Origin: an uncultured Mucilaginibacter sp.
Lineage (GTDB): Bacteria; Bacteroidota; Bacteroidia; Sphingobacteriales; Sphingobacteriaceae
Assembly: GCA_903891475.1 (NCBI GenBank)
Contig: CAITEP010000043.1
Span: 1-64,000 of the forward strand
Reading direction: 5' to 3'
Length of the DNA stretch: 64,000 nt
Shown: piece by piece, positions 45,528 through 53,162 of the stretch
How positions within the stretch are numbered: the first letter of the stretch is position 1
Layout of the letters: each line of letters begins with the position of its first letter
Notes under the pieces: model-generated
Databases searched by the model: none
Seen by the model: the letters and a program-made list of their open reading frames with translations, nothing else
What the model was told of the DNA's origin: nothing
Position numbers and translations under genes: made by a program

Positions 45528-45654
45528 GTGGCTATTTTTAGGGCTCATTATATTAGTTAGTTTTTCTTCTTGTGGTATTTTTTATCCTTGCCATTGTCCA
45601 AAATTTAGCAAAACAAAAGTTCCTGTTAGCACTCAACAGGTAAAAATATCCTGA
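45514..45654 (+). CDS. Small lipoprotein, 46 residues
   Basis: A short open frame from ATG 45514 to TGA 45652-45654. It has a hydrophobic signal sequence (WLFLGLIILVSFSS) and lipobox SFSSCG, with Cys20 as the predicted lipid site. The mature part is about 27 residues, FYPCHCPKFSKTK.., with two more cysteines. It overlaps the VanZ-like gene by 14 bases, so it is probably co-translated with it. It is too short for homology to be judged by eye, but the signal and lipobox are convincing. Confidence 0.6.
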   Translation: MLKGKWLFLGLIILVSFSSCGIFYPCHCPKFSKTKVPVSTQQVKIS

Positions 45655-45676
45655 TTAGCGTATATGGGCAAAAAAA

Positions 45677-45710
45677 TGACATAAATCATATTTGATTATG
45701 ACGCATGTCA
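45677..45710. promoter_or_regulatory. Candidate operator upstream of feoA
   Basis: An imperfect palindrome with 14-base arms (45677-45690 and 45697-45710; 11 of 14 positions match) and a 6-base spacer. It ends 10 bases before the -33 TTTG of the feoA promoter. The position suggests a transcription factor site, perhaps for an iron regulator, but it does not match a Fur box exactly. Confidence 0.4.
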
Positions 45711-45720
45711 CTTAATCTTA

Positions 45721-45752
45721 TTTGGATTAAATATAAATAAGCCCTATATTTG
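45721..45752 (+). promoter_or_regulatory. Promoter of feoAB
   Basis: TTTG at 45721-45724, a 20-base spacer, and TATATTTG at 45745-45752. It is one of the two best full matches to the Bacteroidota consensus in the window. The start point is near 45759, 13 bases before the feoA ATG. Confidence 0.7.
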
Positions 45753-45771
45753 ACAAAGTTTAATATAAACC

Positions 45772-45987
45772 ATGAGGCTAACAGATTTATTACCCGGTGC
45801 AATTGGAATAGTAAAGGAGTTTACCGATTTAGAAATGTCGGTTAAGTTGATGGAAATGGGCTGTCTGCCAGGGTCGGAGGTTACTATATCAAACATAGCG
45901 CCGCTGGGCGATCCGATTGCCATTAATGTTGCCGGCTACCAATTAAGTTTGCGTAAGCAAGAAGCTTCTACCATTATTCTGCAATAG
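45772..45987 (+). CDS. feoA: Ferrous iron transport protein A
   Basis: A 71-residue SH3-like small protein of the Feo system. LKVGDxA-type features appear as LTDLLPGAIGIVKEF at the start, and MGCLPGSEVTISNIAPLGDPIAINVAGYQLSLRKQEAS is the usual core. It assists the FeoB iron permease. It is followed 11 bases later by feoB. Confidence 0.93.
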   Translation: MRLTDLLPGAIGIVKEFTDLEMSVKLMEMGCLPGSEVTISNIAPLGDPIAINVAGYQLSLRKQEASTIILQ

Positions 45988-45998
45988 CCCTAATTAAC

Positions 45999-48113
45999 GT
46001 GAAGGCCGATATCAGAGTAGCGCTTGTAGGCAATCCAAACACGGGTAAATCAACCTTGTTTAATATCCTGACAGGACTCAACCAAAAAATAGGAAATTTT
46101 CCGGGGGTTACTGTCGACAAAAGAGTGGGCTACTGTACCCTGCCCGACGGGCGCACAGCCGAAATTATTGATTTACCGGGTACCTATAGCCTATACCCAA
46201 AAAGTCAGGACGAATCCATTGTTTTTTCTGTACTGGCTGATAAGGCCAACCCGCACTGCCCCGATTTGGTCATCGTGATTATTGACGCTACCAATTTAAA
46301 ACGGAACATGCTGCTATATACACAGGTGGCCGATTTAAAAATCCCGGTGATGATTGCCCTTAACATGACTGATTTGACCGAAAAGGCGGGTATTGACATC
46401 AACATTAACCTCTTCTCAAAAAAATTAGGTGTACCTGTAATACCTATCTCCGCCCGCAAAAAAGAAGGCATTGATAAAATTCGCGAAAGCATCTCCTTCG
46501 CCAATAAAATAGCTTTGCAGCAACCATCTATTGATGTAAATTTTATAGCACCCGAGTTGATAGCGGCTATCAGCGATTATCTGCATTTGGATAACCCTTA
46601 TTATGCCCTTCAACTGGCTCATCAGCACGAAAATATCAAATTTATAAGTCAGGCCGAGAGCGACAGGATTGAGGAATTGGAGCAAGCATACGCTTTTCAT
46701 TCCCAAAAGGCTCAGGCATCCGAAACCATAGCCAGATACAACTTCATCAACGATTTACTTTTTGATACGGTAAAAACACCGCTCATCCCGCAAGGCGAAA
46801 CCATCAGTAACAAAATTGATAAGGTACTAACGCACAAGGTTTTTGGCTTTGTTATTTTCTTTGCCATCCTGCTGTTTATGTTCCAGTCTATTTTTTCATG
46901 GTCAACCTACCCGCACGATTTGATAGCCGACCTTTTTGTATGGGTACAAAACAGCCTGCATAAAATATTGCCTGCCGGTCCATTAACAGGTTTATTGGTT
47001 GATGGGGTGTTAGGCGGCTTAAGTGGTGTAATGGTATTTATACCCCAAATAGCCATTTTGTTTGCCTTTATTTCGGTATTGGAAGATACGGGCTACATGT
47101 CGCGTGTTACGTTTATGATGGATAAGCTGATGCGCAAGGTAGGCTTAAACGGAAAATCGGTGGTGCCACTTATTGGTGGTTTTGCCTGCGCCGTACCCTC
47201 CATTATGGGTGCCCGTACCATTGAAAACTGGAAAGACCGCATGATTACCATTATGGTAACCCCCTTGGTTACCTGTTCGGCTAGGTTGCCCGTTTATACT
47301 TTGTTGATAGCCCTGGTAGTACCCAACCGCAATGTATGGTGGATATTAAACTTGCAGGGTTTGGCCCTTACGGGGATGTATGTATTTAGCTTGGTATCGG
47401 CCATTATAGTGGCTTTTGTATTTAAGCTTATTTTAAAGGCACGCGAGCGCGGGTATTTTATTATGGAGATACCAATTTACCGCTTGCCCCGCTGGAAAAA
47501 CGTAGGTTTTTCGATGTACGAGCGCTCCAAAACCTTTGTGGTACAGGCTGGTAAAGTAATCATAGCTGTTTCAGTCATTTTATGGGTATTGGCCAGCTAT
47601 GGGCCGGGCGACCATTTTAAACAAATTGATTTAAAATATGCCAAACCCGAAATGAGCAAGCAATACCCGCCCGATGAGCTTAAAAGAATAAAAAACTCCG
47701 AAAAGCTGGAAAACTCCTATGCCGGAGTATTGGGGCACGTTATTGAACCTGTGATAAAACCTTTGGGCTTTGATTGGAAAATTGGTATAGCCCTCATTAC
47801 CTCATTTGCCGCGCGCGAGGTTTTTGTAGGTACCATGGCTACCATTTATAGTGTGGATGGCGATGCCGAACGCATTGAACCCGTACAACAAAAAATGAAA
47901 GCCGCCGTCGACCCAAGTACGGGTCAGCCCGAATTCTCTTTAGCGGTGGCCTTTTCGCTCATGATGTTTTATGCCTTTGCCATGCAATGCGCCAGCACGG
48001 TGGCCGTTGTTTACCGCGAAACAAAAAGCTGGCGCTGGCCAGCCATACAATTTGCCTACATGACGGTTTTAGCCTATGCCGCCAGTTTTATCGCGTTCCA
48101 TCTGTTAAAATAA
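45999..48113 (+). CDS. feoB: Ferrous iron transport protein B
   Basis: A 704-residue inner-membrane Fe2+ permease with a cytoplasmic G domain. Its G1 motif is GNPNTGKST (11-19), G3 is DLPGTYSLYP and G4 is NMTDL. The C-terminal permease has paired gate regions with LIGGFACAVPSIMGARTI and TSFAAREVFVGTMATIYS. It starts with GTG at 45999, and no nearby ATG is in frame. It is co-transcribed with feoA. Iron uptake is probably the reason for the palindromic site upstream. Confidence 0.96.
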   Translation: MKADIRVALVGNPNTGKSTLFNILTGLNQKIGNFPGVTVDKRVGYCTLPDGRTAEIIDLPGTYSLYPKSQDESIVFSVLADKANPHCPDLVIVIIDATNLKRNMLLYTQVADLKIPVMIALNMTDLTEKAGIDININLFSKKLGVPVIPISARKKEGIDKIRESISFANKIALQQPSIDVNFIAPELIAAISDYLHLDNPYYALQLAHQHENIKFISQAESDRIEELEQAYAFHSQKAQASETIARYNFINDLLFDTVKTPLIPQGETISNKIDKVLTHKVFGFVIFFAILLFMFQSIFSWSTYPHDLIADLFVWVQNSLHKILPAGPLTGLLVDGVLGGLSGVMVFIPQIAILFAFISVLEDTGYMSRVTFMMDKLMRKVGLNGKSVVPLIGGFACAVPSIMGARTIENWKDRMITIMVTPLVTCSARLPVYTLLIALVVPNRNVWWILNLQGLALTGMYVFSLVSAIIVAFVFKLILKARERGYFIMEIPIYRLPRWKNVGFSMYERSKTFVVQAGKVIIAVSVILWVLASYGPGDHFKQIDLKYAKPEMSKQYPPDELKRIKNSEKLENSYAGVLGHVIEPVIKPLGFDWKIGIALITSFAAREVFVGTMATIYSVDGDAERIEPVQQKMKAAVDPSTGQPEFSLAVAFSLMMFYAFAMQCASTVAVVYRETKSWRWPAIQFAYMTVLAYAASFIAFHLLK

Positions 48114-48155
48114 TATATTCGTTAGCTTAAATTTATATATTGGTATAGTTGGCGG

Positions 48156-48387
48156 ATAACCTTTTAATCGGTGAACCCGCGATGCGTTCCTTCGGAACGC
48201 ATCGCGCTTAAATAAATTTTTCTACCCATGCAATCTCCCTACGGGAGATAGCAAATTTGGAGCATTAGTTGTATACCTTTTAATTGGCGAGCCCACACGG
48301 TGTTCCTATGGAACGCATAGCGGGTCTGTAATTATTTCTACCCACACAATCTCCCTACGGGAGATCATAAAATAGTCATTTTCAATT
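48156..48387. repeat. Tandem 116-base palindromic intergenic element, two units
   Basis: Two related units with a period of 116 bases (about 48156-48271 and 48272-48387). Each has a first hairpin (unit 1: 13 base pairs at 48178-48190/48194-48206 with a C-TTCG-G loop; unit 2: degenerate, 7 pairs at 48300-48306/48310-48316). Each also has a second identical 7-pair hairpin ATCTCCC-TAC-GGGAGAT (48233-48249 and 48349-48365). It resembles REP-like mobile palindromes. No transposase is nearby. Confidence 0.75.
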
Positions 48388-48452
48388 GTTATTGGATTGA
48401 AATATTTTAAATGCGATTGGATTATTCAGCCTAAGTTCTCCGCTTAAAAGTA

Positions 48453-48460
48453 TATCTTTG
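48453..48460 (+). promoter_or_regulatory. -7 box of the SprT-like gene
   Basis: TATCTTTG, an exact TAnnTTTG, 14 bases before the TTG start at 48475. It supports that non-ATG start. Confidence 0.45.
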
Positions 48461-48474
48461 ATTAGAGGTTTACA

Positions 48475-49086
48475 TTGGACAAAGTTAAAGTATTAGCACA
48501 ATATTTGCCACCCGAGGCGGCACCCCTCATAGGTAGGTGGATTGATTATTTTAAGTGCGAGTTTAAAATTTCACGCAACCGTAACAGCAAATTTGGCGAT
48601 TACCGTCCGCCACATGATGGCAAGGGGCACCGTATTTCGGTAAATTTTGATTTGAACCCTTATGCTTTTTTGGTGACTACCGTTCATGAATTCGCGCACC
48701 TGCATACCTGGAACCAGCATAAGCATAAGGCAAAACCGCATGGCACCGAATGGAAAAACAATTTTAAACTGATGATGAAACCATTTTTTGAAATTGAAAT
48801 TTTCCCGCCCGATGTAAAGCATGCCATCATCAGTTACCTCGATAACCCGGCAGCATCCAGCTGTTCCGACCTTACCCTGTACCGCTCCCTCCGCCGGTAC
48901 GACCAGCCCAAGGAAGCTATCACCACCGTGGAAAAACTTCCTCTCAAGACCCTGTTTAAATTGAAAGACGGTCGTGTTTTCCGCAAGGAAGAAAAACTGC
49001 GCAAGCGTTTCAGATGTGTAGAAGTAAGCTCAAAAAGGGTGTATCTGTTTAGTCCGGTTGCGGAGGTGGAGGTTGTTGGGGAGTAG
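48475..49086 (+). CDS. SprT-like domain protein
   Basis: A 203-residue protein with an SprT-like zinc metallopeptidase core. The zinc motif is HEFAH (71-75), and the context VTTVHEFAHLHTWNQHKHKAKPHGTEW gives the third ligand His. In eukaryotes such domains (Spartan) cut DNA-protein crosslinks; the bacterial role is unknown. The start is TTG 48475, since the frame is closed by TAG three codons upstream and there is no ATG. Confidence 0.82.
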   Translation: MDKVKVLAQYLPPEAAPLIGRWIDYFKCEFKISRNRNSKFGDYRPPHDGKGHRISVNFDLNPYAFLVTTVHEFAHLHTWNQHKHKAKPHGTEWKNNFKLMMKPFFEIEIFPPDVKHAIISYLDNPAASSCSDLTLYRSLRRYDQPKEAITTVEKLPLKTLFKLKDGRVFRKEEKLRKRFRCVEVSSKRVYLFSPVAEVEVVGE

Positions 49087-49123
49087 TGAAAAGTTTTATA
49101 GGTGATTGAAAATCCAAGATTTT

Positions 49124-49657
49124 TTAAATTTCATTGTTCAATTTTTTTAAAACTTTACTGCCGCTTATACGCTTTCTCAAGCCATTATTTAGCTTGTCAA
49201 TAGCTAAATCTTGGCGTATAACAATAACTAATTTATCAAAACGTCCATCAATTTCCATTTGGTGTTCGAATGATTTTTTAGACGTTGAATATGTTTGAAG
49301 GTATTCTTGATTATCAAAAAGTTTTAAAAATTCATCTAACTTATCTACAACTTCATCTGGCAATAATATCAGTGAATTGTTTCTTAAATCTTCTATAGCG
49401 AAAATTGCATTATCAATTTCTTCATGCAATTCATCGATAATTTCTTTTTTCTTGCTACTTGTAACATAAACATCAATACAATCTGATATTATATTTGCAG
49501 CCTCATTTACACCCTTTATCAAATCCAAATAAGCCTTTATTTTCTCTTCAAAAATCTTGTTTTCGTTAGGCAGTTTGCGGCTTTGCAAAAAGGCTAATGC
49601 TGAGATAAATAAGGCGGCAAATGAAATAATTGCACCTATAACTGTCAGGGTATTCAT
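49124..49657 (-). CDS. Hypothetical single-pass membrane protein
   Basis: A 177-residue protein. An N-terminal membrane helix (about 1-21) is followed by a helical cytoplasmic or periplasmic part that is rich in charged residues and probably coiled coil. No family is recognised. I chose ATG 49657 because a promoter-like ATTG-N19-TACCTTTA lies just upstream (49684-49714), and the upstream 66 codons look non-coding. It is AT-rich and divergent from the next gene. Confidence 0.6.
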   Translation of the reverse strand: MNTLTVIGAIISFAALFISALAFLQSRKLPNENKIFEEKIKAYLDLIKGVNEAANIISDCIDVYVTSSKKKEIIDELHEEIDNAIFAIEDLRNNSLILLPDEVVDKLDEFLKLFDNQEYLQTYSTSKKSFEHQMEIDGRFDKLVIVIRQDLAIDKLNNGLRKRISGSKVLKKLNNEI

Positions 49658-49683
49658 GGCAATAAAAAAGAATGTTAAAGGTT

Positions 49684-49714
49684 TAAAGGTAAGATTTATT
49701 AATAGGCAACCAAT
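49684..49714 (-). promoter_or_regulatory. Promoter-like element of the hypothetical gene at 49124-49657
   Basis: The minus strand reads ATTG, a 19-base spacer and TACCTTTA (one base off TAnnTTTG). Confidence 0.4.
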
Positions 49715-49872
49715 TTTAAATAATTTTAATAAAACCAATATTAATTTTAATAATGAAATAAAATTATATGGCGTCTCTTTTGTTTCTGTAATCAATAAGG
49801 TGTAATTACATATCTTTGAGATTATATTGATGATTGGTTTTAAAATAGATCGCAATTAAATCACATTTCAAA

Positions 49873-50568
49873 ATGAATTACGAAGAATTATTGAAAGACA
49901 TGCTAAATGACATTACTTTTATCAATGATGATTTCAATTATTTTAACAATAGGAAGGAAGTTAATTCGACTATTGGTAAGGTAAATACAACAATTAACAA
50001 TATTACATACCCTCTGAAAGTTAATGTTTTGATGATTCATGGCGCAACCATCGCATTTGATTTTATGTCTTACTATTGGCAAGTTATTCAATTCGATATG
50101 CAAAATTTTGGGTCAAAAAACCAAATAACAAAATCTCATGTAATTACTTTTGGACAAGCAATAACCTCATGTATGAGAACTTATCTCGGATTTCTAGAAT
50201 ATAGCTATGCATTCAATCCAATAGTATATAGAGAAATTCAGATTAAACGTAATTTTTTCAATAAAAGTAATGATTTACTGCTTAATCAATTAACCTTTGA
50301 AAAAAGAGAAGAACTAGTACAAAACTTTTATAAATGCGATTATATAGGATTTACTCTAGAATACCTTTATCATGAGTATCTTGATTTTACAGATTGGTAT
50401 AGCTTTTTTTATAGAACAAGAAAATCGTTTAATAACAAATTTCACCTAAATCTGATTTCAGAAACAAAGTCAAAAGAAAACTATTATGCCCAGCTAAATG
50501 GTTCCAGCCCTAATAGTTTAAGTTTTCTAAAAAATAGAATTTCTAAATTCAGTTACTCTCACTTTTAA
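49873..50568 (+). CDS. Hypothetical protein
   Basis: A 231-residue protein I do not recognise. It has no signal peptide or clear membrane segment. It is rich in Asn, Phe and Tyr and AT-rich at the DNA level, unlike the housekeeping neighbours. The middle has a segment VLMIHGATIAFDFMSYYWQVI that could be a buried helix. It is followed 19 bases later by another unknown gene. The pair, with the divergent gene to the left, looks like an accessory insertion. Confidence 0.6.
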   Translation: MNYEELLKDMLNDITFINDDFNYFNNRKEVNSTIGKVNTTINNITYPLKVNVLMIHGATIAFDFMSYYWQVIQFDMQNFGSKNQITKSHVITFGQAITSCMRTYLGFLEYSYAFNPIVYREIQIKRNFFNKSNDLLLNQLTFEKREELVQNFYKCDYIGFTLEYLYHEYLDFTDWYSFFYRTRKSFNNKFHLNLISETKSKENYYAQLNGSSPNSLSFLKNRISKFSYSHF

Positions 50569-50587
50569 TTTTAAAACATTTTATCAA

Positions 50588-51052
50588 ATGGAATTTTTTG
50601 CAGTTTATTCCGACACTACCTATAAAATTTATGAAACGAGAGAACAAGCTATGGCTAGTAATCCTCTTTTTGTCGCAGAGAGTTTTGTCATATCTAATTT
50701 TCCAACTTGGAATGACCCTGACCGTAAGAAATATGGTTTTAAAATCATTGATAGTAAAGGCCTGTCATATCAATTAAATTGTGATGGCTGGAAAATTATT
50801 TCAATTATTAAATACTTCTATCATAAATCATGTACAGAAGTTAAAATTGCGGCGCCTGATGGGCAAATTAGAATAATTGATACTGGACATTCTTTCGAAT
50901 TGAAAACAGTTGCTTTATTATTGCCTTATATAAATGAATTTAGAGGTTACCATTCCTGGATTGATTATGACCTTAAGCAGGAAAATTTGAAATTGAAAAA
51001 AGAAATTGAAGAACTTAAAGCTGAATTAGATACTTTAAAAAATAATTATTGA
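50588..51052 (+). CDS. Hypothetical protein with C-terminal coiled coil
   Basis: A 154-residue protein of unknown family. The first 115 residues are compact and mixed alpha/beta (EFFAVYSDTTYKIYETREQAM at the start). The last 30 (LKQENLKLKKEIEELKAELDTL) form a heptad coiled coil, suggesting oligomerisation. It is likely co-transcribed with the upstream hypothetical gene. Confidence 0.6.
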   Translation: MEFFAVYSDTTYKIYETREQAMASNPLFVAESFVISNFPTWNDPDRKKYGFKIIDSKGLSYQLNCDGWKIISIIKYFYHKSCTEVKIAAPDGQIRIIDTGHSFELKTVALLLPYINEFRGYHSWIDYDLKQENLKLKKEIEELKAELDTLKNNY

Positions 51053-51177
51053 AAACGCTTCCAAACTTGTCTAATATCAGTTAAAGCATCTAAACTTGAA
51101 CTGACGTAAACATCCATTCCCAACCACCCCTCCTCCACAATTTACCTAAAATCAACATCTCCTTAAAATTAAAAAAG

Positions 51178-51199
51178 TACTTTTGCCCAAATTTTGGGC
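51178..51199 (+). promoter_or_regulatory. Promoter box and overlapping palindrome of the porin gene
   Basis: TACTTTTG at 51178-51185 matches TAnnTTTG. A perfect 7-base inverted repeat around one central base (51185-51199, GCCCAAA-T-TTTGGGC) lies between the box and the ATG. This is a suitable place for a repressor or for RNA structure at the start codon. Confidence 0.45.
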
Positions 51200-52510
51200 A
51201 TGAAGAAACTTTTTACCATCTGTATTCTTATACTTTTTATTGCAAAAACTTCTTTCGGGCAGGATAGTGTGAAGCGGCAAGCCTATAATTTTCATTTTCA
51301 GCAAACCATTATTACGCAAACAAACTTGCCTTTTGATGCGGCATATACGGGTAAAAACAGCTTGTTGCCAACCCAACAAACCGAGACTTCGCTTACTACT
51401 ACTTTTTATTTTGCCAGCCGACTTTGGAAAGGGGCGGAGTTTTATTTTAACCCCGAACTATCGGGCGGGGCGGGTATCAGCTCTACCCTGGGTGTGGCGG
51501 GTTTCCCCAATGGCGAAACTTTTAGGGTGGGTGGTGTGCAAAACAAATTATACATAGGCCGACTTTATTTTAAGCAAAATTTTGAATGGGGCAACGAGAA
51601 AGATACCGTTGATGACGATGTTAACCAATTGGCGGGCATAAAAAGCAAACGCTATTTCTCGGTAGCTATAGGCAAGTTTGGCATGGCCGATTTTTTTGAT
51701 GCAAACACATTTAGTCACGACCCACGCATGCAGTTTTTAAACTGGGCCTTGATGGGCAATGGCGCCTGGGACTACCCCGCCAATACCCGCGGCTATACCA
51801 TGGGCCTCACTACCGAACTTGGGCAGCCAAATTGGACTTTACGCTTCGCGCTCACCATGGTGGTAACGCAAGAGAATGCCTCGATATGGGACGCCCAAAT
51901 AGCCAAGGCCAATACCGAAACCATTGAATATGAACGCCGTTACAAAATAGGTGGTAAAAAAGGTACTTTAAGGCTGTTAGGCTACTTAAATAATGGCAAA
52001 TTTGGCGATTATAACCTGGCAATCGCTCAACAACCTAAGGGCCCGGTGATTGATACCACCCAGCATTATGGCAGGCATAAATATGGTTTTGGCATCAATG
52101 CCGAACAATACCTCAGCCATGATTTAGGTATTTTTGCCAGAACCAGCTGGAACGACGGGCATACCGAAACCTGGTTTTTTACCGAAATTGACCGCTCATT
52201 GAGCATAGGTGCATCCCTGCATGGTACAAAATGGCACCGTGCCGATGATGAAATGGGTTTGGCTTTTGTAGCCAACGGACTTTCGGACCCGCATAAAAAC
52301 TATTTGGCGGCCGGCGGTTATGGTTTTATTATTGGCGATGGTAGGTTGAATTACGCCCCTGAGATGATTGCCGAGTTTTATTACCGATTTAACGCCTATG
52401 AAAAAAAATTCTATATTTCGCCCGATTATCAGTTTATAGTGCACCCTGCTTACAATGCGGATCGTGGTCCGGTGAATGTATTTGGCATACGGGCGCACAT
52501 TGAGTTTTAA
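51200..52510 (+). CDS. Carbohydrate porin (OprB-like)
   Basis: A 436-residue outer membrane beta-barrel. A signal peptide (MKKLFTICILILFIAKTSFGQ) is followed by alternating amphipathic strands. Regions such as GAEFYFNPELSGGAGISSTLGVAG, RYFSVAIGKFGMADFFD and the aromatic C-terminal end NVFGIRAHIEF resemble the carbohydrate-selective porin (OprB/alginate-type) family. The substrate is inferred only from the family. I chose ATG 51200 rather than TTG 51194. Downstream are YceI and a GH79-like glycosidase. Confidence 0.82.
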   Translation: MKKLFTICILILFIAKTSFGQDSVKRQAYNFHFQQTIITQTNLPFDAAYTGKNSLLPTQQTETSLTTTFYFASRLWKGAEFYFNPELSGGAGISSTLGVAGFPNGETFRVGGVQNKLYIGRLYFKQNFEWGNEKDTVDDDVNQLAGIKSKRYFSVAIGKFGMADFFDANTFSHDPRMQFLNWALMGNGAWDYPANTRGYTMGLTTELGQPNWTLRFALTMVVTQENASIWDAQIAKANTETIEYERRYKIGGKKGTLRLLGYLNNGKFGDYNLAIAQQPKGPVIDTTQHYGRHKYGFGINAEQYLSHDLGIFARTSWNDGHTETWFFTEIDRSLSIGASLHGTKWHRADDEMGLAFVANGLSDPHKNYLAAGGYGFIIGDGRLNYAPEMIAEFYYRFNAYEKKFYISPDYQFIVHPAYNADRGPVNVFGIRAHIEF

Positions 52511-52563
52511 GAATAAATATTAGGGTGTAACAATTTACCCATTACCGACGTTATCATTACTAT

Positions 52564-53097
52564 ATGAAAAAAGTAATATTTTTTATGGCTATTATTTTAA
52601 TGGCCAATATTGGCTTTTCGCAGTCAAAAAGCAATATCAATAAATCAAAAATAAGCTTTAAAATAAAAAACCTGGGCATTAATACAAGCGGTACCATAGG
52701 CGGCTTACAAGCCAATATACAATTTAACCCAGCCGACTTAGCCACAAGCACAGTAGAAGCCTCGGTGGAAACCAAAACCATCAATACCGATAACGAAGGT
52801 CGTGATGAGCATTTGCGTAGCGATGATTTTTTTGGAGTGTCACGCTATCCAAAAATCACCTTAAAATCGGTATCGTTTAAACACATTGGTGGTAAAAATT
52901 ATTCGGGCACCTTTAACCTTACCATAAAAGATAAAACCAAACAAATTGACATCCCTTTTACTTATTTAGATGAAGGCAATGGCGTGGCAATAAGGGCCAA
53001 CTTTAAAATTGATAGGCTTGATTTTGGTGTTGGCGGCAACAGCATGGTACTTAGCAATGAGGTTACCGTAAATGTAGAAGCCGAAATGAGTAAATAG
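52564..53097 (+). CDS. YceI family protein
   Basis: A 177-residue secreted protein of the YceI lipocalin-like family, which binds isoprenoid-like lipids. The signal peptide (about 1-20) is followed by KISFKIKNLGINTSGTIGGLQANIQFNPADLATSTVEASVE and DEHLRSDDFFGVSRYPKITLKS, the family core. Its role here is not defined. It lies 53 bases after the porin stop codon. Confidence 0.9.
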   Translation: MKKVIFFMAIILMANIGFSQSKSNINKSKISFKIKNLGINTSGTIGGLQANIQFNPADLATSTVEASVETKTINTDNEGRDEHLRSDDFFGVSRYPKITLKSVSFKHIGGKNYSGTFNLTIKDKTKQIDIPFTYLDEGNGVAIRANFKIDRLDFGVGGNSMVLSNEVTVNVEAEMSK

Positions 53098-53162
53098 GTT
53101 TGTAAAACCATTTCCCCATTAATAAGCTTAGTTAAAAATTTAAATAAAAAAACCTAAACATT

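Noticed and set aside
49658..49855. N-terminal extension of the hypothetical gene at 49124-49657
   Set aside because: The added 66 codons are AT-rich, lie upstream of the promoter-like element at 49684-49714, and contain no recognisable domain.
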